From SURF-13 sp041695325 (GTDB taxonomy: Bacteria; Pseudomonadota; Gammaproteobacteria; SURF-13): a DNA stretch of 58,108 bases. The notes beneath the pieces were generated by a model. The model was not told where the DNA came from and searched no databases. It saw nothing but the letters and a program-made list of their open reading frames with translations. Shown here in pieces: positions 9,111-17,944 of this stretch (within the stretch, counting starts at the first letter, position 1; every line of letters starts with the position of its first letter). The stretch lies in NCBI GenBank assembly GCA_041695325.1, contig JBGFRC010000057.1, positions 1 to 58,108 of the forward strand. Direction: 5' to 3'. The position numbers and the translations under genes are program-made.

Positions 9111-11050
9111 GGGCTCACCCGCCTGTTTGCCTGCCCGGCCGTCAGGGAACGGAACGGGTTGGCAATTAGGCCACGTCCGGTCGGCATGCCGGCGCTCGGC
9201 ATCTTGCTGGCCAGAAACGGGGCCAACAACAATTTCGTGGGCCAGGTTTCCTTGTGCAGCAGTTCTCTTTCCAGTACGCGCCGCGCCTCGTCGGGTAAAT
9301 CGAGCCTGGCTAGCGCCGTCTCAATAGTGGTTTTTACCACCTGCCAACCATCACGTTCCGCGACGGGATAGGCCTGTGCCAAGGCATTGATGATCGCATA
9401 GAGATTGACCTGCACGCCCAAGGTCTGGAAATACATGAGCAGATCCTCGGGGCTGGGGTTAATCATGGTGCCCGGCGTGGCGAGATTGAGCACATAGTCC
9501 GGTTCGGACAAACCGTGAGCCCGCAACCACGGCCGGTGGATACGCACGGTATCGTGGTCACGCAACAACAATCCGTCGAGGCGACCGGCGCGCACGACCA
9601 GCAATACATTCTGGCCGTGCACCTCAGGCATGACGCCGTAGCCAAAACAGACAAAGGCAAATTCGATCAACTGCGTGCAGATGGCGCTGAATAACGCCAG
9701 TGCCCGCTCGCCCTCATTGCCGTGGCCCGGCCATTGGGATAACAATTGTTCCATTGCCGGCATGCGTCCCTCTGGCGTGACCACCGGCAACGCCGACATC
9801 GGAACCAGACTGACACCGGGGCTATCGATCAAATGCTCCGGGTAAGTGCGCAGCATACAGGCAAGATAGCCCGGACGATCCGCCAGCGGCCCGTCTTCCG
9901 GCGTGAAAAACGCCCACCATTTATCCTCCGCGCACAGGTGCGGCCGCCCGTCCATCGTCGCCGAGCGCGCGATCACTTGTTCCAGCAGTTGCTGTCCCTG
10001 CGTCCCGTTATGCAGATAGCGTGGCGGCAGGATGCGCAATGCGCCCAGGGAACGGATCCCGAGCGGCAGTTTGATATGTGCCGCGCCGCCTGACACCGGT
10101 GCAAGACTGCGCACCGAGGACGTGGCAACAAACCGGCCCAACTCCGCTGTCAGCGACACACAGATCCCGCGCGCCAACTCAGCAGACAATACCTCGGGCA
10201 ATACCTGTTGTTGATGCCAGGGATGCACCGGCAACGCGCAATACTCCGCCATCGGTAAACCGGCGCGTTGCATGGCCTCTTGGAGCTTCTGCCGCTCTGT
10301 TTCATTCAGAATCGTCTCCGCCGGTTCACATCCGCCGGCGGCGGAACTAACGCTGATAAAGTCGCGCGCCACCGCGACCCATGCCAGTCCAAAGTCATGC
10401 CCATGCTCCGCGCCATAACGGCGATAATCATCGACCGTCCAACCGCTTTTGGCACGCGCAGTGGGGTGAAAAGGGCGATCCTGCAAGGCGGCGAATCGTT
10501 CCCACGCCACCAGGCCGGGGTTGCGCTTGACCGCGATAGCGGTTGCGACTGTTGCCGTTGCCGCTAACGACAATGCGGTTTGTTCGATGGACAAACGCAG
10601 ATCATCCAGCAAGGCAGGCAAGTTCGGCCACGCGCTATCCGCACCATTGTCTTCCCTCGCCGTTGCCAGGTTGTTCGCCAAATCATCAGGGGTTAGCGCC
10701 TGCCATGCCGGTTCACCGTTACAAGACGATAGCTGCAGGGCCGGCGGCCGGCTCAACCGGTAGGGTTGCAAAAATGCATTGCGCCTGACCCGGAAAACAA
10801 TCCTGCTATCCGAATCCTGCAGCGGCACGCGGAAGTAGACTTCTTCACGGTCTAGTGCGAACCCGGGAATTCCATCCGCTTCTGGCATGGTGCACAACAT
10901 TTCGCCATGATCCAGTATACCGAATAGATTTTCCTGCAACATCGCATCGACCAGCGCATGCATGACAGCGGCACTAGCCTGGTTTGCGGCGGATACCGGC
11001 TCGTGTTCGACGATGGGTGATCGCATCGCTATCAGTACAGACTCAGCCAT
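9107..11050 (-). CDS. sbnC: SbnC-like NRPS-independent siderophore synthetase (IucA/IucC)
   Basis: 647 residues from ATG at 11050, chosen because GGAG lies 7 bases upstream. ATG at 11026 is an alternative, and a longer open frame to 11098 would overlap sbnB by 67 bases. Motifs: RPFHPTARAKSGW, LPVHPWHQQQ, SSVRSLAP, KLPLGIRSLGALR, EVHGQNVLLVV and RDHDTVRI. In staphyloferrin B, SbnC (type B) performs the last condensation, joining alpha-ketoglutarate to the citrate-amine intermediate. The HDTVRI ending differs from the KDF ending of the SbnF-like protein, in line with a distinct subtype. It overlaps the sbnB stop by 19 bases and the sbnD start by 4. Confidence 0.87.
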   Translation of the reverse strand: MAESVLIAMRSPIVEHEPVSAANQASAAVMHALVDAMLQENLFGILDHGEMLCTMPEADGIPGFALDREEVYFRVPLQDSDSRIVFRVRRNAFLQPYRLSRPPALQLSSCNGEPAWQALTPDDLANNLATAREDNGADSAWPNLPALLDDLRLSIEQTALSLAATATVATAIAVKRNPGLVAWERFAALQDRPFHPTARAKSGWTVDDYRRYGAEHGHDFGLAWVAVARDFISVSSAAGGCEPAETILNETERQKLQEAMQRAGLPMAEYCALPVHPWHQQQVLPEVLSAELARGICVSLTAELGRFVATSSVRSLAPVSGGAAHIKLPLGIRSLGALRILPPRYLHNGTQGQQLLEQVIARSATMDGRPHLCAEDKWWAFFTPEDGPLADRPGYLACMLRTYPEHLIDSPGVSLVPMSALPVVTPEGRMPAMEQLLSQWPGHGNEGERALALFSAICTQLIEFAFVCFGYGVMPEVHGQNVLLVVRAGRLDGLLLRDHDTVRIHRPWLRAHGLSEPDYVLNLATPGTMINPSPEDLLMYFQTLGVQVNLYAIINALAQAYPVAERDGWQVVKTTIETALARLDLPDEARRVLERELLHKETWPTKLLLAPFLASKMPSAGMPTGRGLIANPFRSLTAGQANRRVSP

Positions 11051-12078
11051 GTGCCGGCTCCGGTTGAAAGCGCCCGCTGATAGAGCGCCTGTGCACAAGC
11101 CAGATCATCAATGGCCATCCCCATCGGATTGAGAAGAATGATCTCGCGATCCGTTTCGCGCCCCGGTCGCCGCCCGTCGACAATCTCACCCAGTTCGGCA
11201 TGCAACTGCTCACGGGAAAACCGCCCTTCCAAGACCAGTTGATTAATGACTTTCTTTTCCCGGTTACACTGCTCCCAATCATCGACCACGACTTTGTCGA
11301 CCTGCAAAAAAACCTCTTTGTGTACATCCATGATCGAAACATTGCTGACAAAGGTACCGCTACGCAGCCACTCGAATGGGATATAGGGTTGATCAGTGAT
11401 GGTGCACGGCACCACGACATCCGCATTGCGTACTGCGGCCTCGGCGGATTCAGAGATATGAAACTCGATCCGGCCGTGGTCGGGGCCGATCGATTCGATG
11501 AGCGCGCGCGCCGCGTCAGTCTTGAGATCGAACAAATGTACATCGGCAATCGAATGAAATTGCTCCAATAACGTCGTCAACTGCATACGTCCGATCGGTC
11601 CACAGCCGATGATGGCAACGCTGGCAAACCCTTTGCGCGCCAGATGACGCGCCGCAATGGCCGTAACCGCCGCGGTGCGCATGCCGCTGATCAGGGCGCC
11701 TTCCATCACCGCCATGGGATAATTTGTTTCCGGGTGGTTAAGAATGGTCAGGGCGCTGGCGCGCTCCAGCCTGCGGAGCTCCGGATTCTGGTGACGGCTC
11801 CCCACCCACTTTATCCCTGCCACCGGATGCTTGCCCCCCAGATAACCGGGCATGGCAATAATCCGGTCTGCAATATGCCCGGCCCCGGGCCAGCGCAAAT
11901 AGGGCTTCAATGGCTGGACATACTCCTCCCGGGCATGCAGACGCAAGCCCTCGGTCAGCGCCTGCATGTAAATTTCGGAATGACCGCCGCCCAGCTCCAT
12001 CAAATCGGAACGGCTCAAATAAAGAATGCCCGGCGTGGCCGCTTCCACCGCCATATCTTCGGATTTGTAAGGTGTCAT
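11032..12078 (-). CDS. sbnB: SbnB-like NAD-dependent dehydrogenase (ornithine cyclodeaminase family)
   Basis: 348 residues of the ornithine cyclodeaminase/mu-crystallin family. K90 in AGIKWVGS is at the substrate lysine position, M133-R134 lie in the GMRTAA helix, and a Rossmann loop GCGPIG occupies 158-163. In staphyloferrin B synthesis SbnB oxidatively cleaves N-(1-amino-1-carboxy-2-ethyl)glutamate, made by SbnA, into L-2,3-diaminopropionate and alpha-ketoglutarate. Both products are then building blocks of the siderophore. It follows sbnA with a 4-base overlap. A true ornithine cyclodeaminase is unlikely in this setting. Confidence 0.9.
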   Translation of the reverse strand: MTPYKSEDMAVEAATPGILYLSRSDLMELGGGHSEIYMQALTEGLRLHAREEYVQPLKPYLRWPGAGHIADRIIAMPGYLGGKHPVAGIKWVGSRHQNPELRRLERASALTILNHPETNYPMAVMEGALISGMRTAAVTAIAARHLARKGFASVAIIGCGPIGRMQLTTLLEQFHSIADVHLFDLKTDAARALIESIGPDHGRIEFHISESAEAAVRNADVVVPCTITDQPYIPFEWLRSGTFVSNVSIMDVHKEVFLQVDKVVVDDWEQCNREKKVINQLVLEGRFSREQLHAELGEIVDGRRPGRETDREIILLNPMGMAIDDLACAQALYQRALSTGAGTWLSLY

Positions 12079-13100
12079 GACACTTTCATCGTCAGTGACT
12101 GATTAACGCCGACCATGTTTTGGGCCGGGATGGAATAACTCGGATCGACCACTTCGCGTCGCAAGCCCGCTACCCAGGTTTCGTCATAAACCATGTCGAG
12201 GTAACGGTCTCCACGATCGGCAAACAGGGTCAGCACACGGTAAGGACGCGGGAAGGACGGCAACAGTCTTTGCATAGCGGCCACCACCGACCCGGAGGAA
12301 CCGCCGGCAAAAATGCCTTCTTTCGCCAACAGGGTGTGGCACCCTTGAACCGATTCCCAATCGCTGACGTGAATGACCTCGTCGATCTCCTCGGGCCTCA
12401 GCAACTCCGGCGGACGACTGGCGCCGATACCCGGCAATTCGCGGGCACGAGGGGCGGTGCCAAAAATAACCGAGCCCAGCGCATCCACCGCAACCACGCG
12501 CAGATTGGGAAAGGCACGGCGCAGACGCCTGGCGAGCCCGAGAATCGTGCCACTGGTGCTGACCCCGACAACCAAACAGTCGATTGGCCCATCCAGTTCG
12601 GTAATAATTTCTTCACCTTCGCCCTGGTAGTGCGCCCGCCAGTTATGCTCGTTGGCGTACTGGTTGACCCACATGCTGTTCGGGATTTCATCCAACAGCG
12701 CCCTAACCCGTTTGATCCGGTTGTTCAGATAACCACCCTGATCATCCGCTTCGTCAACCATCTCGATGCGCGCTCCCAGCAATTTAATGATGCGCAGATT
12801 GGTCGGCGATATCTTCGGATCCACCACACAGGTAAACTTCAGGCCATGAATTTTGGCGATCATGGCCAGTGCGATACCGAGATTTCCGGATGTACTCTCA
12901 ATCAGATGGGTACCCGGTCTGATACTCCCGTCACGCAGTCCCTGTTCTACGATGAAACGCGCAGGCCGATCCTTCACGCTTCCGCCCGGATTGAACAGCT
13001 CAAGCTTGGCGATCACATAAAGTCCAGGCTGCGGAAAAAGCCGGGTCAGGCGAACCAACGGCGTATTACCGATACAACTGATAATGGATTCATGAACCAT
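12075..13100 (-). CDS. sbnA: SbnA-like PLP-dependent synthase (cysteine synthase fold)
   Basis: 341 residues of the cysteine synthase/cystathionine beta-synthase family. The PLP lysine is K43 in GGSVKDRPA. The phosphate loop is STSGNLG and the second glycine loop is GVSTSGT. SbnA condenses O-phospho-L-serine with L-glutamate to give N-(1-amino-1-carboxy-2-ethyl)glutamate, the first step to L-2,3-diaminopropionate. ATG at 13100 has a strong AGGAGG nine bases upstream, the best ribosome site in the operon. It is the first biosynthetic gene, 86 bases after the receptor gene. No sbnI (serine kinase) accompanies it, so O-phosphoserine would have to come from the ordinary serine pathway. Confidence 0.9.
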   Translation of the reverse strand: MVHESIISCIGNTPLVRLTRLFPQPGLYVIAKLELFNPGGSVKDRPARFIVEQGLRDGSIRPGTHLIESTSGNLGIALAMIAKIHGLKFTCVVDPKISPTNLRIIKLLGARIEMVDEADDQGGYLNNRIKRVRALLDEIPNSMWVNQYANEHNWRAHYQGEGEEIITELDGPIDCLVVGVSTSGTILGLARRLRRAFPNLRVVAVDALGSVIFGTAPRARELPGIGASRPPELLRPEEIDEVIHVSDWESVQGCHTLLAKEGIFAGGSSGSVVAAMQRLLPSFPRPYRVLTLFADRGDRYLDMVYDETWVAGLRREVVDPSYSIPAQNMVGVNQSLTMKVS

Positions 13101-13186
13101 CTACTATGGCCTCCTTATCCTCAAACAGATGCACGTTCCTTGTGCACATATTCTCCACTCCTGGTCAAACAACTAAGTTCTTTCTT

Positions 13187-15598
13187 TCACCACTCAATCG
13201 AATAGGTCGCGCTGATCGTGCGTCCCTGCCCGGCCGAATAGTTTTCATTGAAGTTAAACATCTGTGAAATTACCGGGAAATACTGTTCATCAAACAGATT
13301 TTCTACACCGACCTGCAATGTGCCTGTGTCCAACTTGACGGTGCTGAGCCAATCCACCAAGACAAAGTCGCGCACTTTACCCTTACCGAATCCTCTTTGT
13401 CCATCGAAACGATTGCGATTACCCGAATACAGCAGTTGAAAACGGTTGCGCCAGTTCGCCAAGGTTTGATGTTCAGCATACGCGGTCAGCTTGAGCGGCG
13501 GGATGCGATTGCCCAGCAGATAGGTCTCAAAACTGCCGTCATCATCTGCATCCCTTTTCCCTTCCATCCAGGTCAAGGTCCCTCCCATATTCCATTTCTT
13601 AAATGGCTGGGTATCCAATGAGGCCTCTATGCCATAGACGCGTTCCGGATCACGTAGTACCAGGATGGGATCGGATGCTAACCTCGGGCTGCTTAATGAG
13701 GTGCCCAAATCGGATTCGCTAAAGAACAGTGATAATTCGGCCTGCACCGTCGGCCAGTTGCCGCGGATACCCAGTTCATAGTTATCTACGACCTGGGGCT
13801 CCGGGCGGATATTCTCTACCGAGGTCCCGTCGGGGGCGTTACGCAAAACCCGGCCGATTTCCGGCACCGTGAACCCCTGCGAAAAGGAGGCGAAACCGCT
13901 GATCGCGTCGGTAAAGTAATACACCGCTCCCACATTGAATACTGTGTCATCGTAATCAAGCTCGCCACCCTTGACGTTTTTACCAAAAACGGTCGTATAA
14001 TCATCAACCTCGAATTGGATCCGCTCGTAGCGGGCGCCACCATGTACGGTTAAGGCTGCGCTCACCTCGAACTCGGCCTGCACGAAGGGCCCGATGGTAT
14101 CCTGCCGCATTTCGGGCACGAAGATTCTCCCGTCTTCGAGGGGCTGAGCGGTTTTTTCGCTCAGCAAATCCATACCCCAGAGAAGCAGCCCACCAGAGAG
14201 TGGTGTCCCGATGTCCAAACGCGCCCCTGCTCGCTGCGAATCCAGAAAACTCTGTCCACCGCCAGGAAAAGTCGGGGCGGGGAAGAAACCAAAGCGTGTC
14301 ATGTGATCACGGTAATAGAGTTGCCCCTTGACCTGGCTCCCCATGACATTCTCATTGCGGTAGGCAAGATTGATTTGCAGGTTTTCCGTTCCCATGTTCT
14401 TGCCCGGCACTTTACCTTTGACCGCTGCGGTCTTCCGCACGCCAGTCACACCCGGCACCAGTACGAAGTCCGTGTCCTGTTTGATGTCGTAATAGTTCAG
14501 GGAGAGATCGAGCTGCTGTTGCGCGTTGAGATCGAAGCCCAGCTTGCCGAACAGGTTATAGGCGTCGGAGTCCGCCAGCCCCCCCTGACGATTGGGATCG
14601 GGTGGGATGCGATCGCCCTCGCCATCGAAGAAACCGCCGGTCTGCTCGCCCGAGACGCTGAAGGCATAATCGACGCGTCCCTTCCCGCCTTCCACCCGTT
14701 GTACTAAGCGCTTGCGCAGGCTTTCCCCCACGTCTGCAGGCGCAAACCCAAGCGACGCCTCTGCCGTGAACCGCGCCGGCCCTTCGCCTGTCTTCCTGGT
14801 GATGATATTAATAATGCCGCCGGTGCCTCCTAGACCATAAACTCCGGTGGAACCACGCAGCACCTCAATACGTTCGATGGCCGATGGATCGATGGTCCTC
14901 AAGTTACGTTGGCCATCGCGCAACGCGATGGTCTGCGGTACCCCGTCAATCAGAACGAATAGATTCTGGCCACGCAGGGTCTGGCCCACGTCAGTCAGCC
15001 CCTCGGTGCTGGTCGAAAAGCCGGGCACGGTTTTGGCGAGCAGATCGCCCAGATCACTCGATAACGCACGCTGCTCCTCGACCTGCTCACGGCTGACTAT
15101 GGTTACCGCCTGGGGTGAATCGGCAAACTTTCCCAAACCGCGGGTGGCAGTAACAACAACCTTGGGTAAGGCCTCATCTTTGCCTACCGCCAAACGCTCC
15201 AGCGTCACTGTGCCGGAATCAGCAAAGCGGGCGGTTAACCCCGTTCCGGCCAGGAGGATGCGCAGGGCCTGTTCGGGGGTATAGGTACCCGACACCCCCT
15301 CCGTGCTTAGCCCTCGCGTCAACGCTGCGTCATACAGGAGCTGAAGGTTGGCTGTTTCGCCGAAGCGGGAAAGCGCAGAGGCAAGGGCCTGCGGCGGGAT
15401 ATTGAAGTGTAACTGCTCGCTTTCTGTGGCCTGCACCGCCGCCGGCGGGGAGCCGGAAACATCCGGCGCCTCTTGTGCGTAGGCCGCTGGCGTCATGGCC
15501 AGTGACGCAGTCATCAGAAGAAGCCAGAGGGGCCCTTGCTTTGTCCGGGGCTTTGTGCAGCCCATAACTCTTCCAATAAAATCAGGGTGTTGTTTCAT
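13187..15598 (-). CDS. TonB-dependent siderophore receptor with N-terminal STN signalling domain
   Basis: 803 residues: signal peptide (about 1-42, ending AYAQ), STN/secretin-like signalling domain (about 60-125), TonB-box-like KVVVTATRG near 147, plug domain with LRGSTGVYGLGGTGGIINI, then a beta barrel ending in a C-terminal aromatic residue (SIEW), typical for outer-membrane insertion. It should import the ferric siderophore made by the downstream enzymes. The STN domain implies transmembrane signalling to the FecR-like protein encoded just upstream. GGAG lies 11 bases before the start, and a Fur-box-like site lies 35 bases upstream. Ligand identity is inferred from context. Confidence 0.92.
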   Translation of the reverse strand: MKQHPDFIGRVMGCTKPRTKQGPLWLLLMTASLAMTPAAYAQEAPDVSGSPPAAVQATESEQLHFNIPPQALASALSRFGETANLQLLYDAALTRGLSTEGVSGTYTPEQALRILLAGTGLTARFADSGTVTLERLAVGKDEALPKVVVTATRGLGKFADSPQAVTIVSREQVEEQRALSSDLGDLLAKTVPGFSTSTEGLTDVGQTLRGQNLFVLIDGVPQTIALRDGQRNLRTIDPSAIERIEVLRGSTGVYGLGGTGGIINIITRKTGEGPARFTAEASLGFAPADVGESLRKRLVQRVEGGKGRVDYAFSVSGEQTGGFFDGEGDRIPPDPNRQGGLADSDAYNLFGKLGFDLNAQQQLDLSLNYYDIKQDTDFVLVPGVTGVRKTAAVKGKVPGKNMGTENLQINLAYRNENVMGSQVKGQLYYRDHMTRFGFFPAPTFPGGGQSFLDSQRAGARLDIGTPLSGGLLLWGMDLLSEKTAQPLEDGRIFVPEMRQDTIGPFVQAEFEVSAALTVHGGARYERIQFEVDDYTTVFGKNVKGGELDYDDTVFNVGAVYYFTDAISGFASFSQGFTVPEIGRVLRNAPDGTSVENIRPEPQVVDNYELGIRGNWPTVQAELSLFFSESDLGTSLSSPRLASDPILVLRDPERVYGIEASLDTQPFKKWNMGGTLTWMEGKRDADDDGSFETYLLGNRIPPLKLTAYAEHQTLANWRNRFQLLYSGNRNRFDGQRGFGKGKVRDFVLVDWLSTVKLDTGTLQVGVENLFDEQYFPVISQMFNFNENYSAGQGRTISATYSIEW

Positions 15599-15632
15599 CG
15601 TTTTATCTGCTCCAGTTGATCATAATGAGAAT

Positions 15633-15651
15633 CTTAATGCATATTATTCTC
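15633..15651 (-). promoter_or_regulatory. Fur-box-like site upstream of the receptor gene
   Basis: Read on the minus strand, the 19 bases match 13 of 19 positions of the consensus GATAATGATAATCATTATC. The site is centred about 44 bases upstream of the receptor ATG in an AT-rich stretch, where an iron-regulated promoter would be expected. A FecI-type promoter could overlap it, but I cannot identify its elements with confidence. Confidence 0.5.
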
Positions 15652-15715
15652 AACAAAGACGATTAACGAGACCCCTCCCCTGACATCGGGACAGCGTTTT
15701 TTCGCAGGGAGTACT

Positions 15716-16738
15716 CTAGCGGATGGGAACCGGGGGTTCGATCCGATCCAGCAGGATCAAATAGCGCGTCAAGCGGTGCACGCGTATCGGCAATGTATCC
15801 TCCAGGGCCTGGAGCACCGCATCGGGATTGCCGGTATCGAAAATACCGCTGACCCGCGATGTGCGCAGCTCTCGATCGAGAACAAGGATAGCGCCTTTGC
15901 GGTAGCGATTGACTTCTTCGATCACCTCCCCCAGCGGCCAATCGTGAAACACCAACTTGCCGCGCCGCCAGGAGGCGATTTGGTTACGATCGACCGATTT
16001 GATATTGGACAGACCAGTGTTCTGGTCATAATAAACCCGCTGCCCTGGCATCAGCCTCGCCGTCAAGCCGTCACGGGCAACCTCTACCTTGCTCTCAAGC
16101 ACGGTCACCACCACTTGATCCGGCTTTTTGTACACCTCAAACGCAGTACCCAGGGCCCGGACCGTGCCGCCAGCGGCAACCACTTCGAAGGGTCGGTGCT
16201 TATCCGCCGTGACGACAAACAAAGCACGGCCCCGATGCAACACCAGCCGCCGGAGTTGTGGTGAAAAATTGACGGATAGGGCTGATTCGGCATCCAGATA
16301 GACCATCGAGCCGTCGGTCAGGGTCAGCGTCTGTTGCTCCCCGGTTTGCGTGTGGTAATCGCTGGCAAGGCGCACCCAGGTATCGGGCAGCCAGAAACTT
16401 CCCCCCAGCAGAACCAATAACACAGCGACCAGGGATGCCCCCCACCTCAATACGCCATGCTTTCGCATTCGGCCCGGCGGTGGGGCCGGGGCATGGCTAA
16501 CGGCTTTTCCCCTTGCAAGTTCCCTCTCCGCCCAGGTCTTGAGGCCGTCGAGATCATTCCAGAGGGCGCTGACCCTGTCGAACTCCCGCGCATGAAGGGG
16601 ACTGCGTGCACGCCAGGCTTCATATTGGCGTTGATCCTCTTCCGTGGCATCCCCGGAGTGCAGCCGGGTAAACCAGGCAACCGCTTCGTCGGACACGGTC
16701 TTGTCCAACGGGTCGTGCGTTATGCCGGTCGCACCCAT
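15716..16738 (-). CDS. FecR-like anti-sigma/sigma regulator
   Basis: 340 residues: an N-terminal cytoplasmic domain (DUF4880-like, with the EAVAWFTRLHSGDATEED segment near 18-35), one membrane helix (about 100-115), a periplasmic FecR domain with GTAFEVYKKPDQV (near 190-200), and a C-terminal STN-like end. FecR proteins sense the STN domain of a ligand-loaded outer-membrane receptor and control a cognate ECF sigma factor. It lies between the sigma-factor and receptor genes on the same strand, the classical fecIRA order, 111 bases after the former and 117 bases before the latter. Confidence 0.88.
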   Translation of the reverse strand: MGATGITHDPLDKTVSDEAVAWFTRLHSGDATEEDQRQYEAWRARSPLHAREFDRVSALWNDLDGLKTWAERELARGKAVSHAPAPPPGRMRKHGVLRWGASLVAVLLVLLGGSFWLPDTWVRLASDYHTQTGEQQTLTLTDGSMVYLDAESALSVNFSPQLRRLVLHRGRALFVVTADKHRPFEVVAAGGTVRALGTAFEVYKKPDQVVVTVLESKVEVARDGLTARLMPGQRVYYDQNTGLSNIKSVDRNQIASWRRGKLVFHDWPLGEVIEEVNRYRKGAILVLDRELRTSRVSGIFDTGNPDAVLQALEDTLPIRVHRLTRYLILLDRIEPPVPIR

Positions 16739-16849
16739 TGTTGCGCTGATAAATGCTCCATAAGCCGTTCTAAGGCAGTTGCAAACCCGTCGCCGTTCTT
16801 GCCATTATTACCTAAGACAGTACCGCCCGTGTGACACCTTACCCACATC

Positions 16850-17365
16850 TTACTGAACAGCCTGTTGCAGACGGTCCCGGCAATGGGCGAGACCGCGGAT
16901 AATATGTTTTTCCACCATATTTCGTGAGATACCCAGACGGCCGGCAATCTCCGCATGGCTCAGACCTTCGAATTTATGGAGCAGGAACACTTCGCGGCAG
17001 CGCGGCGGCAGTTCATCGACCGCCTTGCGCAAGATCGCCAACCGTTGCTGATAGTCGATAACTGTCTCCGGTAAGGGCATACCGCTGGAGACATCCTCCG
17101 GCACCGGCTCCGCACTGATATGCCGCGTGCACGATTTTTCCGAACGGAGATGGTCAACAGCCAGGTTGGCCGCCATTTTAAACAGGTACGCGCGCGGATG
17201 CTCCACCGCCGGCGGCTGCGAGAGCCGCCGTACCCGCAGCCAGGTCTCCTGCACCACCTCTTCAGCCAGCAGCGGACAACCGTACTTGCGGGCCAGAAAC
17301 GCCTTCAAGTCCTCGTAACAGGCGGCCAGTGCGGCGAGCAGCTTTGAGTCATAGTGGCCGGACAT
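16850..17365 (-). CDS. FecI-like ECF sigma factor
   Basis: 171 residues from ATG at 17365, which has GGGGGA about 9 bases upstream. A start at 17416 would add 17 residues that the family does not need. Sigma region 2 includes AEEVVQETWLRVRRL. Region 4 carries LPPRCREVFLLHKFEG and the helix-turn-helix AEIAGRLGISRNMVEKH. It is the first gene of the iron cluster, downstream of a strong Fur-box-like site. The expected circuit is Fur-repressed sigma factor, activated through FecR when the receptor binds ferric siderophore, then transcribing the receptor and possibly the sbn genes. Confidence 0.88.
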   Translation of the reverse strand: MSGHYDSKLLAALAACYEDLKAFLARKYGCPLLAEEVVQETWLRVRRLSQPPAVEHPRAYLFKMAANLAVDHLRSEKSCTRHISAEPVPEDVSSGMPLPETVIDYQQRLAILRKAVDELPPRCREVFLLHKFEGLSHAEIAGRLGISRNMVEKHIIRGLAHCRDRLQQAVQ

Positions 17366-17518
17366 GGTAACGGCATCCCCCGCTAGCGCAGGTAGGTCGA
17401 TCCGGTAGGACACCACGCTTCCTTCCCGGTCGACGACAAAGCATCGGCTCAGCCTGATATCGATCCGAATCCGTGCACACGGTCAAATCCTGTTATTACG
17501 CCATCCTGAATCATAGTT

Positions 17519-17537
17519 GATAATGATAATTATTCTT
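17519..17537. promoter_or_regulatory. Fur box upstream of the fecI-like gene
   Basis: The 19 bases match GATAATGATAATCATTATC at 16 of 19 positions. The site is about 155-170 bases upstream of the sigma-factor start. It is the strongest Fur site visible in the window and fits iron repression of the whole leftward cluster. The distance to the start leaves room for an untranslated leader. Confidence 0.7.
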
Positions 17538-17621
17538 ATTTGCATGTCAAGCCTCTTCTTTTTCTAACGCCGGGCCGCACTAAATTGGGGAGGAGGTCAC
17601 ATTTCCACCAAGCAAAAATTG

Positions 17622-17670
17622 GCGGATCCAGAATGGGCGACATAGCCGAGGCGCGCATTGCCGAACTCAT
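17622..17670 (+). pseudogene. Possible decayed addiction-module antitoxin fragment
   Basis: The bases read ADPEWA in one frame (17,622-17,639) and then, after a frame change, DIAEARIAEL in another (17,638-17,667). Joined, they resemble the C-terminal DPEW...EIE.RIAEL signature of small RelB-like addiction-module antitoxins. No full gene, start or toxin partner is visible. The call rests on one short motif. Confidence 0.25.
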
Positions 17671-17688
17671 GACACTTTCAGAGCAGAG

Positions 17689-17775
17689 CCCCAAAGAAAA
17701 GTTTTGTTTTCCTTATTAGAAGAAAAAATCCGGCGCGCGCAAAATGAAATCCGCATGCAAAACTTTTCTTTGGGG
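17689..17775. repeat. Perfect 18-bp inverted repeat flanking 51 bases
   Basis: The arms are 17,689-17,706 (CCCCAAAGAAAAGTTTTG) and 17,758-17,775 (its exact reverse complement). The 51-base interior carries no gene. No target-site duplication is visible. It could be the terminal repeats of a tiny non-autonomous element or a bidirectional transcript end, although the U-run expected of a terminator is absent. Confidence 0.6.
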
Positions 17776-17944
17776 TGACGAGCGCAAGCGAGGCGGCGGG
17801 GCGGCGGGGCGGATCAGTTTCCCCGCTCAAAGAAGGTTTGCGCGAAGTGTATAATTACAGCACCAGATTATACATACATAATGACAGAAATCGTCGCGCA
17901 CCCCCATCAAAGACGCGCAGTAGATTTAGGGCGTTATGTATGCC

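Larger units (their letters stand above)
17417..17944. other. Intergenic region between the iron cluster and the TauE gene
   Basis: About 530 bases with no convincing gene. It holds the Fur box, a possible decayed antitoxin fragment (17,622-17,670), a perfect 18-bp inverted repeat (17,689-17,775), a short GGGGCGGC-like repeat (near 17,795-17,815) and an AT-rich stretch with matching GTATAAT and ATTATAC halves at 17,849-17,873. Its composition changes several times, as at a boundary of acquired DNA. Confidence 0.6.
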
